DNA from: Geothrix fermentans DSM 14018
Lineage (GTDB): Bacteria > Acidobacteriota > Holophagae > Holophagales > Holophagaceae
DNA length: 36,203 nt
Assembly: GCF_000428885.1 (NCBI RefSeq)
Contig: NZ_KE386812.1
Span: 30,694-66,896, forward strand
Direction: 5' to 3'
Position 1 is the first letter of the stretch. Each line of letters begins with the position of its first letter. Both the position numbers and the translations under genes were made by a program. The notes beneath the pieces are model-generated. The model made no database searches. It had not been told where the DNA came from and was given only the letters and a program-made list of their open reading frames with translations. This document shows positions 15,782 through 22,969 of this stretch, one piece after another.

Positions 15782-16198
15782 CTAGCCCTTGAACCCCGCC
15801 GCCCGGTGGGACCCGTCGCAGAAGGGCTTGCGCCCGGAGGTGCCGCAGCGGCAGAAGGCGGTGGCCCCCGAGCAGGGCCGCTCGGAACCGTCCGGGGCCA
15901 CCAGGACCGCCTCCCCGCGCAGGACCAGGGGGCCGTCCGGCACCAGCTCCACCCGGACCCCGGTTGGAACCGGTTCGGCCTCGCTCCGCTTCACGCTGAG
16001 GGCGCCGGAGGGGCACTTCGAAACCTGCTCGAGGATCTGCTCCAGGGCCGCTCCACCCAGGTCCACCCAGGGGCGGCGGGAGGGGTCGAACACCGCGGGG
16101 AGGGCGTGGAAGCAGCGCCGGGAGTGGATGCAGACGCCGGGCCGCCAGACGATGGTGACGCCCTCCCGGGTGTAGTGCTTGACGATCCCGTGCCGCAT
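15782..16198 (-). CDS. Fer4_19-like plus CDGSH iron-sulfur protein
   Basis: A 138-residue protein with two potential iron-sulfur parts. The N-terminal part (about 1-72) has GVCIHSRRCFHALPAVFD and a later VSKCPSGAL, the divergent mono-cluster ferredoxin-like domain (Fer4_19) often fused to CDGSH. The C-terminal part has FCRCGTSGRKPFCDGSH, the CDGSH signature whose three cysteines and histidine bind a [2Fe-2S] cluster. No signal peptide is visible, so it is cytosolic. A purine-rich GGGGGGA lies four bases upstream of ATG 16198. The gene follows truB on the same strand after 78 bases and may share its transcript. The function of bacterial CDGSH proteins is mostly unknown; redox sensing or electron transfer are the usual proposals. 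Confidence 0.87.
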   Translation of the reverse strand: MRHGIVKHYTREGVTIVWRPGVCIHSRRCFHALPAVFDPSRRPWVDLGGAALEQILEQVSKCPSGALSVKRSEAEPVPTGVRVELVPDGPLVLRGEAVLVAPDGSERPCSGATAFCRCGTSGRKPFCDGSHRAAGFKG

Positions 16199-16276
16199 GA
16201 GATCCCCCCGTGCTTCAGCGTAGCGCAGGCGGCAGGAGGTCCATCGGGCCCAGGCCGGAGCTCCTGCAGGCCCGCT

Positions 16277-17197
16277 CTACAGCCCGCCCCGCAGGTTGGC
16301 GAAGGTCCGCAGACCGTCCTCGCTCGCCCTCAGGAGCGCCACGAGCCGCCCGTCATGCAGGGCCCGCAGCGGAGCGCCGGGGTCCGGAAATCCGCTGGGC
16401 ATGGGCCAGGTCGCGGGAAGGGTCTCCCCCACCGGAATCGCCCGGCCGTGGCTCAGGTGCCCGGCTTCCTCGCCGGTCAGCAGGCGCGACGGACACCAGG
16501 GCAGCAGGTCGGCGCCGGTGAGCAGGCGTTCGCGGCCTTCGCCCGGGTCCGTCCAGGGGCCGATCGCCGTGCGGTGCAGGGCGGCCAGGTGGGCGCCGCA
16601 GCCGAGGGTCCGGCCCAGGTCCCGCGCCAGGCTGCGCACATAGAAGCCGCCCCGGCAGGTGAGCTCCAGGGTGCTGCGGCCCGGCTGATCCTGAGGCAGG
16701 TCATGGGCGATCCAGCGCGCAGCATGCAGGAAGACCCGGCAGGGCCTCATCACCACGTCCTCGCCCCGATGCGCCTTCTTGTAGGCCGCCTCGCCATCGA
16801 TCTTCTTGGCGCTGGTGGCGGGGGGCACCTGGTCCGTCCAGCCCAGGAAGGGCGCCAGGGCCGCCTCCAGGGCAGTCTGGGAAGGCCGCGCGCCTGATTC
16901 CGACACCGGCTTCCCGTGCAGGTCGCAGGTATCGGTCTCCACGCCCCAGGCCACCTCCGCGACGTAGGTCTTGGGCAGGGGATGCATCAGCTCCATGAGC
17001 CGTGTGGCCTGGCCCGCCAGCACCAGCAACAGGCCGTCGGCGAAGGGATCCAGCGTGCCGCCGTGGCCCAGGGCCAGCTTCTTCTGGCCGGCCTCGAAGG
17101 CCCGGCGCTTGAAGCCCCGGATCACGTCAAAGCTGGACTGCCCCACGGTCTTGTGGACGAGGTGGATGCCCGGTTTAGGTGCGTCCGCCGCCGTCAT
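16277..17197 (-). CDS. truB: tRNA pseudouridine(55) synthase TruB
   Basis: A 306-residue enzyme that isomerises U55 in the T-loop of tRNAs. The catalytic aspartate lies in LGHGGTLDPFADGLL (about 44-58), preceded by the family's KTVGQSSFDVIRGFKR start. Further TruB landmarks are KTYVAEVAWGVETDTCDLHG and RGGFYVRSLARDLG; a C-terminal PUA-like region follows (LLTGEEAGHLSHGRAIPVG). ATG 17197 overlaps the upstream restriction-enzyme stop as TGATG; a GTG three bases earlier is possible. truB normally follows rbfA directly in the nusA-infB-rbfA-truB cluster; here two restriction-modification genes lie between. Its expression presumably depends on the transcript reading through them. Confidence 0.95.
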   Translation of the reverse strand: MTAADAPKPGIHLVHKTVGQSSFDVIRGFKRRAFEAGQKKLALGHGGTLDPFADGLLLVLAGQATRLMELMHPLPKTYVAEVAWGVETDTCDLHGKPVSESGARPSQTALEAALAPFLGWTDQVPPATSAKKIDGEAAYKKAHRGEDVVMRPCRVFLHAARWIAHDLPQDQPGRSTLELTCRGGFYVRSLARDLGRTLGCGAHLAALHRTAIGPWTDPGEGRERLLTGADLLPWCPSRLLTGEEAGHLSHGRAIPVGETLPATWPMPSGFPDPGAPLRALHDGRLVALLRASEDGLRTFANLRGGL

Positions 17198-18183
17198 CAC
17201 CCATCCCGTCCAGGAAGGGCATCAGGGTACGGCCCAAGGTAGCGTTCGCCGTTGAAGTGGATCAGGTGCTCCGGATCCTCGGCGATCCAGACCTCGCTCT
17301 CCCAGGCGATCTGCGACAGGAAGTCCTGCATGGCTTTGCGGCTCTCGAAGCAGGTCACGAAGACCAACCCGGCCGAACAACCCTCGAAGAGCGACTTCAG
17401 TTCCTTCCTCCGCTTCGCGTCCACGGGACCCGCGCTCGTGACGGCCTCCACCAGCAGAAGCCAGTTGCGGCGATGGTCATGGATCATCACATCGGGGATT
17501 TTGGCCGCGGCCGGAAGGTCGACGCCGATCTCGCGCAGGCGCCCGGCTTGGAGGTGCGCGAATTTGTCTTCGGCATCACCGAGGTAGAGCACCTCGCCAC
17601 CGGGAGCAAAGCGGGGGCAGAACTCCCGCACGATTTCTCCGATCAAGGGGTTCTGTCCGCCGGGGGAAAGGGTGATCTTCTCACCACCTGGAAGCGTGAC
17701 GGGAATGCGCACCATGGCACGGCTACGACGCAGCTCCTTGAGGAGTCCTGCCCGGCCCTCAAGGTAGCCGGCCAGCAGGTGCGGCCAGTCGCTTCCGCCG
17801 AAGGCGCGCAGCAGTTCCAGCGCCGCCGGTTCGAGCTGGTAGACCGTCTTGCCGCTGGTTACTGGACGGCCGGGTTGGTCCGGATTCCTCACGAGCAGCC
17901 CGTACTCGACGAAATGCTTCACCGCCTCGTCGCGCACGGTCTCGCGCGTATTCGGCGCATAGCGGACACTGTGCTTTTCCGCGATGAATCCAATGATGGG
18001 CGTGATGCCCATGAGGGGCGCCTGCGCTTCACGCCACTTTCCCCTCGGCCCCAGGCCTGCGAGCGCCAGCAAGGTGTAGGCGGCCACCTCGTTTCGCTGG
18101 CGCGACGGAAAGCCCAGCGCCTCCAGGATCACCATGGCTTCCTGAAGCCGTGCTCCCCTACGCGGTTTTGCTGTGTCAGCCAT
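17197..18183 (-). CDS. BsuBI/PstI-family type II restriction endonuclease
   Basis: A 328-residue restriction enzyme of the BsuBI/PstI family; characterised members recognise CTGCAG. The N-terminal 150 residues look like a winged-helix recognition domain. The catalytic domain carries KIPDVMIHD (PD at 230-231), WLLLVEAVTSAGPV (Glu246) and DAKRRKEL, the family's hallmark block of the PD-(D/E)xK fold. It starts inside the end of the methyltransferase gene (8-base overlap) and its stop overlaps the truB start as TGATG. Sampled lines are about 60 % GC against about 70 % for rbfA and truB, suggesting lateral transfer. Specificity is inferred from family membership; a changed recognition sequence is possible. 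The gene looks intact. Confidence 0.9.
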   Translation of the reverse strand: MADTAKPRRGARLQEAMVILEALGFPSRQRNEVAAYTLLALAGLGPRGKWREAQAPLMGITPIIGFIAEKHSVRYAPNTRETVRDEAVKHFVEYGLLVRNPDQPGRPVTSGKTVYQLEPAALELLRAFGGSDWPHLLAGYLEGRAGLLKELRRSRAMVRIPVTLPGGEKITLSPGGQNPLIGEIVREFCPRFAPGGEVLYLGDAEDKFAHLQAGRLREIGVDLPAAAKIPDVMIHDHRRNWLLLVEAVTSAGPVDAKRRKELKSLFEGCSAGLVFVTCFESRKAMQDFLSQIAWESEVWIAEDPEHLIHFNGERYLGPYPDALPGRDG

Positions 18184-19651
18184 GGAGGTGCCTTTCCAGG
18201 AGCGCGTCGATCTGGGCCTGGTCGAGGTCGAGCCGGACCATGTCAGATCCGATCTTCTTCAAGGTCAGGCAGTCGGGATACGGGAGTTTCCGCAGGTCGG
18301 TGGCGTTCACCTGAGTATGCCCGCTGAAACTTCTGAAATAGTCGTCCACGAGCGTCCCGTTGAGGTAGGCGAACAGACCCAGGGCCAGGTCCCGCTCCAG
18401 GCCATGCCCTCCAGCGTGGAAGTAGTTCAAGTGGTTCTCGAATCCGACCAGATCGCCTGACCCTTCGGAGGGGTCGAACACCGACGCGACCAGGCGTCTT
18501 CTTTCCTCTTTCGAAGTGAACCGCTTCGTAAGCACATACCTCCCAGCTGGGACCAGCCACTTCCGCGTCTCGTCATTCACCAGGATCGCATTGGGCTTCC
18601 GCCCGCCAGGCCTCGGCCAATGGACGGTTCCCCCATTGAAATGGCTGGCATAGACGAGGGGCGCCGCCCCGGCCTCGGGGTCCCTGCGGATGGCGGTTCG
18701 AAGCCGGAAGTCCACCACCGGACCGGTGGATACGGACAGGCCCAGCTGATCCAGTGTGGCTGGTAGGGACGCAACCCTAAGCCGGGCCGCCAGATGCCTA
18801 TCCCCTGAAGGAATGTGGATGAATCGATGCGGGTCGCCCGGATGCACGATCTCGGAGAATGGCACCTCGGCGCAGGTCATGGACACCCCATCGACTCCCA
18901 GGCTGGAGGTGACGCAGACGATGGCGCCCGGGCTCCGGGCCGCGATGGCGTGGAAGATCACGGTTTCCTGAAGAACCTTGTCGCCCTTGAAGGTTTCACG
19001 CCGTGACTCGAACACATGGATCCGCGCCAACGCCATGGCCTCAAGGAACAGCTTCCGGAAGGGTTTGAAATACGGGCCGTTACAGAAGCTCCTCGGCGTG
19101 ATGGCCACCAGTTGCCCACCGGGGAGGAGGTGCTTGGCGATGAGTGCGAGGAAACCCGTGTAGAGGTTGCTGGTTTCGATACCGAGGGCGCTCAGGTCGC
19201 GCCTTTCCCGGGAAGCGGTCGTGATCTTACGGTAGGGGGGATTGACGATGGCTGCGTGGAATCCAGGTCCGCCTTCCGCGAAGAGGCCGCCTTCGAGTGC
19301 CTCCCGGGAGTGCGCGATGAAGCACCGATCGATCACTTCGAACGAAAATGCGATGCCTGCGTCCCGACAAAGCTCGCCGCATTCCGCCAATGTCGCGCGA
19401 AGAACCGGGACGACTCCTGGATCGAGCTCATAGGCCACCAGGATCAGCCGCCTCACCTGGGGGTGGTTCCTGCAGATCTCGCGGACCGCAGCCAGGCTGA
19501 GCGCCCCTTCGCCGGCCCCCGCATCGAGCAGCCTCGTCTCGTGTGGCAGGGGGCCGAAGAGGGACGCCATGAATTCGGCGGTCGCGGCAGGCGTAAAGAA
19601 CTGCCCCATCTGGCTTCGATACCCTCGCCCCTCGCTGGAGTTCACCTTCAT
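18176..19651 (-). CDS. BsuBI/PstI-family DNA adenine-N6 methyltransferase
   Basis: A 491-residue gamma-class DNA (adenine-N6) methyltransferase, the protective partner of the adjacent endonuclease. Motif X is QMGQFFTPAATAEFM (14-28), motif I is LLDAGAGEGALS (41-52) and the catalytic motif IV is VNPPYRK (136-142). A target-recognition region occupies about 290-450, including SGHTQVNATDLRKLPYP, which is typical of Eco57I/PstI-like enzymes. ATG 19651 has GGGGG nine bases upstream. The gene begins 30 bases after the rbfA stop, and the end overlaps the endonuclease start by eight bases, so methyltransferase is made first. No controller (C) protein is present. GC content is lower than in rbfA. Confidence 0.92.
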   Translation of the reverse strand: MKVNSSEGRGYRSQMGQFFTPAATAEFMASLFGPLPHETRLLDAGAGEGALSLAAVREICRNHPQVRRLILVAYELDPGVVPVLRATLAECGELCRDAGIAFSFEVIDRCFIAHSREALEGGLFAEGGPGFHAAIVNPPYRKITTASRERRDLSALGIETSNLYTGFLALIAKHLLPGGQLVAITPRSFCNGPYFKPFRKLFLEAMALARIHVFESRRETFKGDKVLQETVIFHAIAARSPGAIVCVTSSLGVDGVSMTCAEVPFSEIVHPGDPHRFIHIPSGDRHLAARLRVASLPATLDQLGLSVSTGPVVDFRLRTAIRRDPEAGAAPLVYASHFNGGTVHWPRPGGRKPNAILVNDETRKWLVPAGRYVLTKRFTSKEERRRLVASVFDPSEGSGDLVGFENHLNYFHAGGHGLERDLALGLFAYLNGTLVDDYFRSFSGHTQVNATDLRKLPYPDCLTLKKIGSDMVRLDLDQAQIDALLERHLHG

Positions 19652-19669
19652 CCAACATCCCCCAGCTGA

Positions 19670-19675
19670 ATTATT
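19670..19675 (-). promoter_or_regulatory. Candidate -10 box for the restriction-modification genes
   Basis: AATAAT on the minus strand matches TATAAT at five of six positions and lies 18 bases before the methyltransferase start, in an AT-rich patch at the rbfA end that stands out from the surroundings. A convincing -35 box is lacking, so this is weak evidence that the R-M genes have their own promoter besides read-through from rbfA. Confidence 0.3.
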
Positions 19676-19681
19676 GAAGTT

Positions 19682-20083
19682 TCAGTCCTCTTCTCCAGAT
19701 TCCGCTGAGGAATCTGGAGGCCGCGACGCCCGCTCCTTCTCGATCTCCGCCAGCAGGGTCTCCATGTGGTTGCCTTCCTCCAGGGTGCCGTCCGGGAAGA
19801 AGCGCAGCTCGGGCACGCGCCGCATCTTGAGGCGGGAGGCCAGCTGGCTGCGGAGGAAGCCCGCCGCGCGGCCCAGGGCCTTGCGGGTGAGGGCGTCCTG
19901 GGCCTCCTGGTCGCCGCCGTTGGCGGGAAGCACCGTGAAATACACCTTGGCCACGCTGCGGTCCGGCGAGAGCCGCACGGCGGTGAGGGTGAGGAAGCCG
20001 AGCTCCGGGTCGCGGAGCTCGCGCTGGATCAGGTTCGACAGCAGGAAATGGATCTGGTCTTCGAGGCGTTCGGGGCGCTGCAT
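19682..20083 (-). CDS. rbfA: 30S ribosome-binding factor A
   Basis: A 133-residue KH-like protein that binds the 30S subunit during late 16S rRNA maturation. RPERLEDQIHFLLSNLIQRE at the N-terminus and DPELGFLTLTAVRLSPDRSV with AKVYFTVLP are typical RbfA segments; LRSQLASRLKMRRVPELRFF is the conserved C-terminal helix-strand. The last 20 residues are acidic. It is the first gene of a minus-strand unit that continues with the R-M pair and truB. A TAGAAT hexamer on the minus strand at 20102-20107 lies 18 bases upstream of the ATG and could be its -10 box. nusA and infB, the usual upstream neighbours, are absent; a divergent methyltransferase gene is there instead. Confidence 0.93.
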   Translation of the reverse strand: MQRPERLEDQIHFLLSNLIQRELRDPELGFLTLTAVRLSPDRSVAKVYFTVLPANGGDQEAQDALTRKALGRAAGFLRSQLASRLKMRRVPELRFFPDGTLEEGNHMETLLAEIEKERASRPPDSSAESGEED

Positions 20084-20135
20084 GGGATTCCTTCCATCCC
20101 CATTCTACCGGCCCCGGAGGTGTTAGCCTTCCCCG

Positions 20136-20873
20136 ATGGCCGACTGGTTCGAAACCTGGTTCGATGAGGACTATGCCCTGCTCTACGCGCACCGGGACGC
20201 GGAGGAGGCCCACCGTGCCGTGGCCCTGGCCCTGGGCGCGGCCCCGGGGCTGGCGGCGGGCCCCGTGCTGGACCTGGGCTGCGGCGCGGGCCGCCACCTG
20301 GAGGTCCTGCGCCGGACCAATCCCCAGGCCTTCGGCATGGATCTCTCGCCCTCCCTGCTCCGCCTGGCTCCGGAGGACCTGCGCCCCTGGCTCCTCCGCG
20401 GAGACATGCGCGCCCTGCCCGTGAAGGACGGCAGGCTCTCGGGCGTCTGTCTGTGGTTCACGCCCTTCGGCTACTTCTCCGACGACCAGAACCGGGCCCT
20501 CATGCTGGCTCTCGGGCGCATCCTCCGCCCCGGCGGCGCCCTGGTCATGGACTACCTGAACGCCGGGCTCGTGGCGCGCGCGATGGTGCCCGAGGACACG
20601 CTGGAGCGGGCGGGCGTGCGGGTTCTCAGCCGCCGCGCCATCGAGGGCGGCCGCATCGTGAAGCGCATGACGCTCACCCACGTGGATACGGGGGAGACCC
20701 GCGAGGCCATGGAGAGCGTGCGGCTCTACGCTCCCGCCGACCTCGAGGCCATGGCCTCCTCCGCGGGCCTGCGGCTCCGCACGGTCCGCGGCACCTACGC
20801 GGGCGGAGCCTTCACCGAAGACAGCCCGCGCTGGATCGGCATCTTCGAGAAGGCCGCGCCCTCCACCCGCTGA
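20136..20873 (+). CDS. Class I SAM-dependent methyltransferase
   Basis: A 245-residue Rossmann-fold methyltransferase. Motif I is VLDLGCGAGRHLEVL (about 44-58), motif II contains AFGMDLSPSLL, and LRGDMRALPVKDGRLSGVCL with LGRILRPGGALVMDY mark motifs III-V. The substrate is not evident; the fold is the Methyltransf_11/25 type found in many small-molecule methylases. TAGCCT at 20124-20129 ends six bases before ATG 20136 and there is no ribosome-binding site at normal distance (GGAGG is about 16 bases away), so a leaderless start is likely. It is divergent from rbfA with a 52-base gap. Its stop codon TGA is part of the first unit of the heptamer array that precedes pgk. Confidence 0.88.
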   Translation: MADWFETWFDEDYALLYAHRDAEEAHRAVALALGAAPGLAAGPVLDLGCGAGRHLEVLRRTNPQAFGMDLSPSLLRLAPEDLRPWLLRGDMRALPVKDGRLSGVCLWFTPFGYFSDDQNRALMLALGRILRPGGALVMDYLNAGLVARAMVPEDTLERAGVRVLSRRAIEGGRIVKRMTLTHVDTGETREAMESVRLYAPADLEAMASSAGLRLRTVRGTYAGGAFTEDSPRWIGIFEKAAPSTR

Positions 20874-20938
20874 CAGCTGACAGCTGACAGCTGACAGCTG
20901 AGAGCTGAGAGCTGACAGCCGAGAGCCGACAGCCAATA
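20869..20938 (+). repeat. Heptamer tandem repeat, 9 units plus a degenerate one (GCTGACA family)
   Basis: Exact seven-base period: GCTGACA four times, GCTGAGA twice, GCTGACA, GCCGAGA, GCCGACA, then GCCAATA. The first unit spans the stop codon of the methyltransferase gene and the last spans the candidate -10 box of pgk. The units share a CTGA core with the ACTGARG arrays near 11.7-11.9 kb. Confidence 0.92.
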
Positions 20939-20940
20939 AT
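20912..20940 (+). promoter_or_regulatory. Candidate pgk promoter embedded in the heptamer array
   Basis: CTGACA (20912-20917; five of six matches to TTGACA) and AATAAT (20935-20940; five of six matches to TATAAT) are separated by exactly 17 bases. The -35 box is part of a heptamer unit. The predicted transcript would start about 20947, giving a 20-base leader with AAGGAG before ATG 20968. Confidence 0.6.
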
Positions 20941-20967
20941 GGAGGTTTCCATCAGCAAGGAGCAGCC

Positions 20968-22164
20968 ATGGGCTTCCAGTCGGTGCGGGATCTCAACGTC
21001 AAGGGGCACCGGGTCTTCCTCCGGGCCGATCTGAACGTGCCCCTCAAGGAAGGCCGCATCGCCGACGCCACCCGCATCCGCGAGACCCTGCCCACGCTGA
21101 AGTGCCTGCTGGACGGCGGTGCCTCCGTGGTGCTGGCCTCCCACCTGGGCCGGCCCGAGGGCAAGGGCTTCGAAGCCGCCTTCAGCGCCGCGCCCGTGGC
21201 CGCCTGGCTGAAGGAGCAGGGCTTCGACTGCCGCCTGGCCAGCTACGTGAACGGCGAGGCCGTGGCGGCCGAGGCTGCGGCCCTGAAGCCGGGCCAGGTG
21301 CTGCTGCTGGAGAACCTGCGCTTCGAGAAGGGCGAGACCAAGAACAAGGAGGACTTCGCCGCCAGCCTGGCCAAGCTCGCCGACACCTACGTGAACGACG
21401 CCTTCGGCGCGGCCCACCGGGCCCACGCCTCCGTCAGCGGCATGGTGCCGCACTTCCCCAAGGACCGCGTCGCGGCGGGCTTCCTCATGGAGAAGGAGCT
21501 GAAGGCCCTGGCCAAGGTCACCGAGAATCCGGAGAAGCCGCTGGTGGTGATCTTCGGCGGCGCCAAGGTGAGCGACAAGATCGAGCTCATCCAGAACTTC
21601 CTGGGCAAGGCCGACGCCATCCTCATCGGCGGCGCCATGAGCTACACCTTCCTCAAAGCCCAGGGCTTCGAGATCGGCAAGAGCCTTTGCGAGGAGGACA
21701 AGCTGGAGCTGGCCCTGGACCTGCTCAAGCAGGCCGAAGCCAAGGGCACGCGCCTGCTGCTGCCCCTGGACCATGTGGCCGCCGCGGAATTCAAGGAGGA
21801 TGCGGACTGCGCCATCACCGTGGACCAGAACATCCCCGCGGACCGCATGGCCCTGGACATCGGCCCCGAGACCGTGGCCACCTACGCCGCCGAGATCCGC
21901 GGAGCCAGGACCCTGCTCTGGAACGGGCCCATGGGCGTCTTCGAGATGGCGTCCTTCGCCGCCGGCACCCTGAGCATGGCCGAAGAGCTGGCCGAGGCCA
22001 CGGACAGGGGCGCCTTCGTGCTGGTGGGCGGCGGCGACAGCGTGGCCGCGGTGAACAAGGCTGGGGTGGCCCCGCGCATGAGCCACGTTTCCACAGGCGG
22101 CGGCGCCAGCCTGGAGTTCCTCAGCGGCCTGGAACTCCCTGGCGTCGTGGCGCTTTCCCGCTAG
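20968..22164 (+). CDS. pgk: Phosphoglycerate kinase
   Basis: A 398-residue glycolytic kinase transferring phosphate from 1,3-bisphosphoglycerate to ADP. Recognisable blocks are [11 protein letters not shown] (N-terminal substrate domain), [52 protein letters not shown] and [12 protein letters not shown] (nucleotide domain), all in order and at normal spacing. AAGGAG is seven bases before ATG 20968. tpiA follows after 70 bases and is presumably cotranscribed. A GAPDH gene, often the upstream neighbour, is absent; the preceding gene is a methyltransferase. The promoter appears to be formed by the heptamer array upstream, making its strength potentially sensitive to repeat-number changes. Confidence 0.97.
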   Translation: MGFQSVRDLNVKGHRVFLRADLNVPLKEGRIADATRIRETLPTLKCLLDGGASVVLASHLGRPEGKGFEAAFSAAPVAAWLKEQGFDCRLASYVNGEAVAAEAAALKPGQVLLLENLRFEKGETKNKEDFAASLAKLADTYVNDAFGAAHRAHASVSGMVPHFPKDRVAAGFLMEKELKALAKVTENPEKPLVVIFGGAKVSDKIELIQNFLGKADAILIGGAMSYTFLKAQGFEIGKSLCEEDKLELALDLLKQAEAKGTRLLLPLDHVAAAEFKEDADCAITVDQNIPADRMALDIGPETVATYAAEIRGARTLLWNGPMGVFEMASFAAGTLSMAEELAEATDRGAFVLVGGGDSVAAVNKAGVAPRMSHVSTGGGASLEFLSGLELPGVVALSR

Positions 22165-22203
22165 ACTGCTGCATCGCCCCTCAACCCCAGCCCGCAGCAG
22201 ATG

Positions 22204-22224
22204 GCTGAGAGCTGACAGCTGAAA
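22204..22224 (+). repeat. Heptamer tandem repeat, 3 units
   Basis: GCTGAGA, GCTGACA, GCTGAAA in the pgk-tpiA gap, ending ten bases before the tpiA start. It belongs to the same family as the array before pgk. A 7-bp inverted repeat CTGCTGC/GCAGCAG (22166-22172 and 22194-22200) lies just upstream. Confidence 0.75.
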
Positions 22225-22234
22225 GTCCTTGCCC

Positions 22235-22969
22235 ATGCGCTTCGTCGTCGCCAACTGGAAGATGAACTTCCTGTCCGGAGAGGCCCGCGACTTCTGCGAG
22301 GCCTTCCTGGCGGACTATGCGCCCTCCCCCTCGGTGACCGCGGCCATCGCGCCCCCCTTCCACCTCATCCGCCCCGTGGCGGACGGCCTCCGGAGCCGCC
22401 AAGTGCGCGTGTTCGGGCAGAACGGCCATGCGGAGCCCAAGGGCGCCTTCACGGGCGAGATCTCCATGGCGCAGCTCCACGACGTGGGGTGCTCGGGTGT
22501 GATCCTGGGCCATAGCGAGCGCCGCCACCTCTTCGGAGAGACGGACGAGGCCCTGGTCGCCAAGGTGAAGGCCGCCCGCGACTGGAACCTCCTGCCCCTG
22601 CTCTGCGTGGGTGAGACCCTGGATGAGCGGAAGCAGGGCCGGACGCTGGAGGTCCTCGACCGCCAGCTCTCCATCCTGGCGAAGACCGGCCCCACGCCCC
22701 TCTGGGTGGCCTACGAGCCGGTCTGGGCCATCGGCACGGGCCTCCGGGCCGAAGTGGGCCAGATCCGCGAGGCCCATGCCTTCATCAAGGTGAAGATCGC
22801 CGAGTACATGAACCTGAACTTCGGCCCCGTGCCCATCCTCTACGGCGGCAGCATCACCCCCGAGAACTTCCCCGAGCTGCTGGACATCCCCGAGGTGGCC
22901 GGCGGCCTGGTGGGCGGCGCCAGCCTGGATCCCGCCAAGTTCGCCACCCTCGTGAAGCAGGCGGGCTGA
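22235..22969 (+). CDS. tpiA: Triosephosphate isomerase
   Basis: A 244-residue TIM-barrel enzyme interconverting dihydroxyacetone phosphate and glyceraldehyde 3-phosphate. The active-site residues are in FVVANWKMN (Lys10), ILGHSERRHLFGE (His) and VAYEPVWAIGTG (Glu, start of loop 6), with the phosphate-binding ILYGGSITPEN and GLVGGASLDP near the end. ATG 22235 is chosen because the first strand MRFVVANWKMN starts there; a TTG six bases earlier is possible. No strong ribosome-binding site is seen, and the heptamer units occupy the usual region. Its stop directly abuts the stop of the convergent zinc-ribbon gene. Confidence 0.97.
   Translation: MRFVVANWKMNFLSGEARDFCEAFLADYAPSPSVTAAIAPPFHLIRPVADGLRSRQVRVFGQNGHAEPKGAFTGEISMAQLHDVGCSGVILGHSERRHLFGETDEALVAKVKAARDWNLLPLLCVGETLDERKQGRTLEVLDRQLSILAKTGPTPLWVAYEPVWAIGTGLRAEVGQIREAHAFIKVKIAEYMNLNFGPVPILYGGSITPENFPELLDIPEVAGGLVGGASLDPAKFATLVKQAG

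Noticed and set aside
17197-19651. Larger defence island around the R-M pair
   Set aside because: The flanking genes are rbfA and truB; no toxin-antitoxin, phage-exclusion or integrase gene is seen.
20869-20938. CRISPR array
   Set aside because: The unit is only seven bases with no spacers; it is a simple tandem repeat.
22166-22200. Terminator between pgk and tpiA (CTGCTGC/GCAGCAG)
   Set aside because: Stem of only seven bp with a 21-base loop and no T-run; the genes look cotranscribed.
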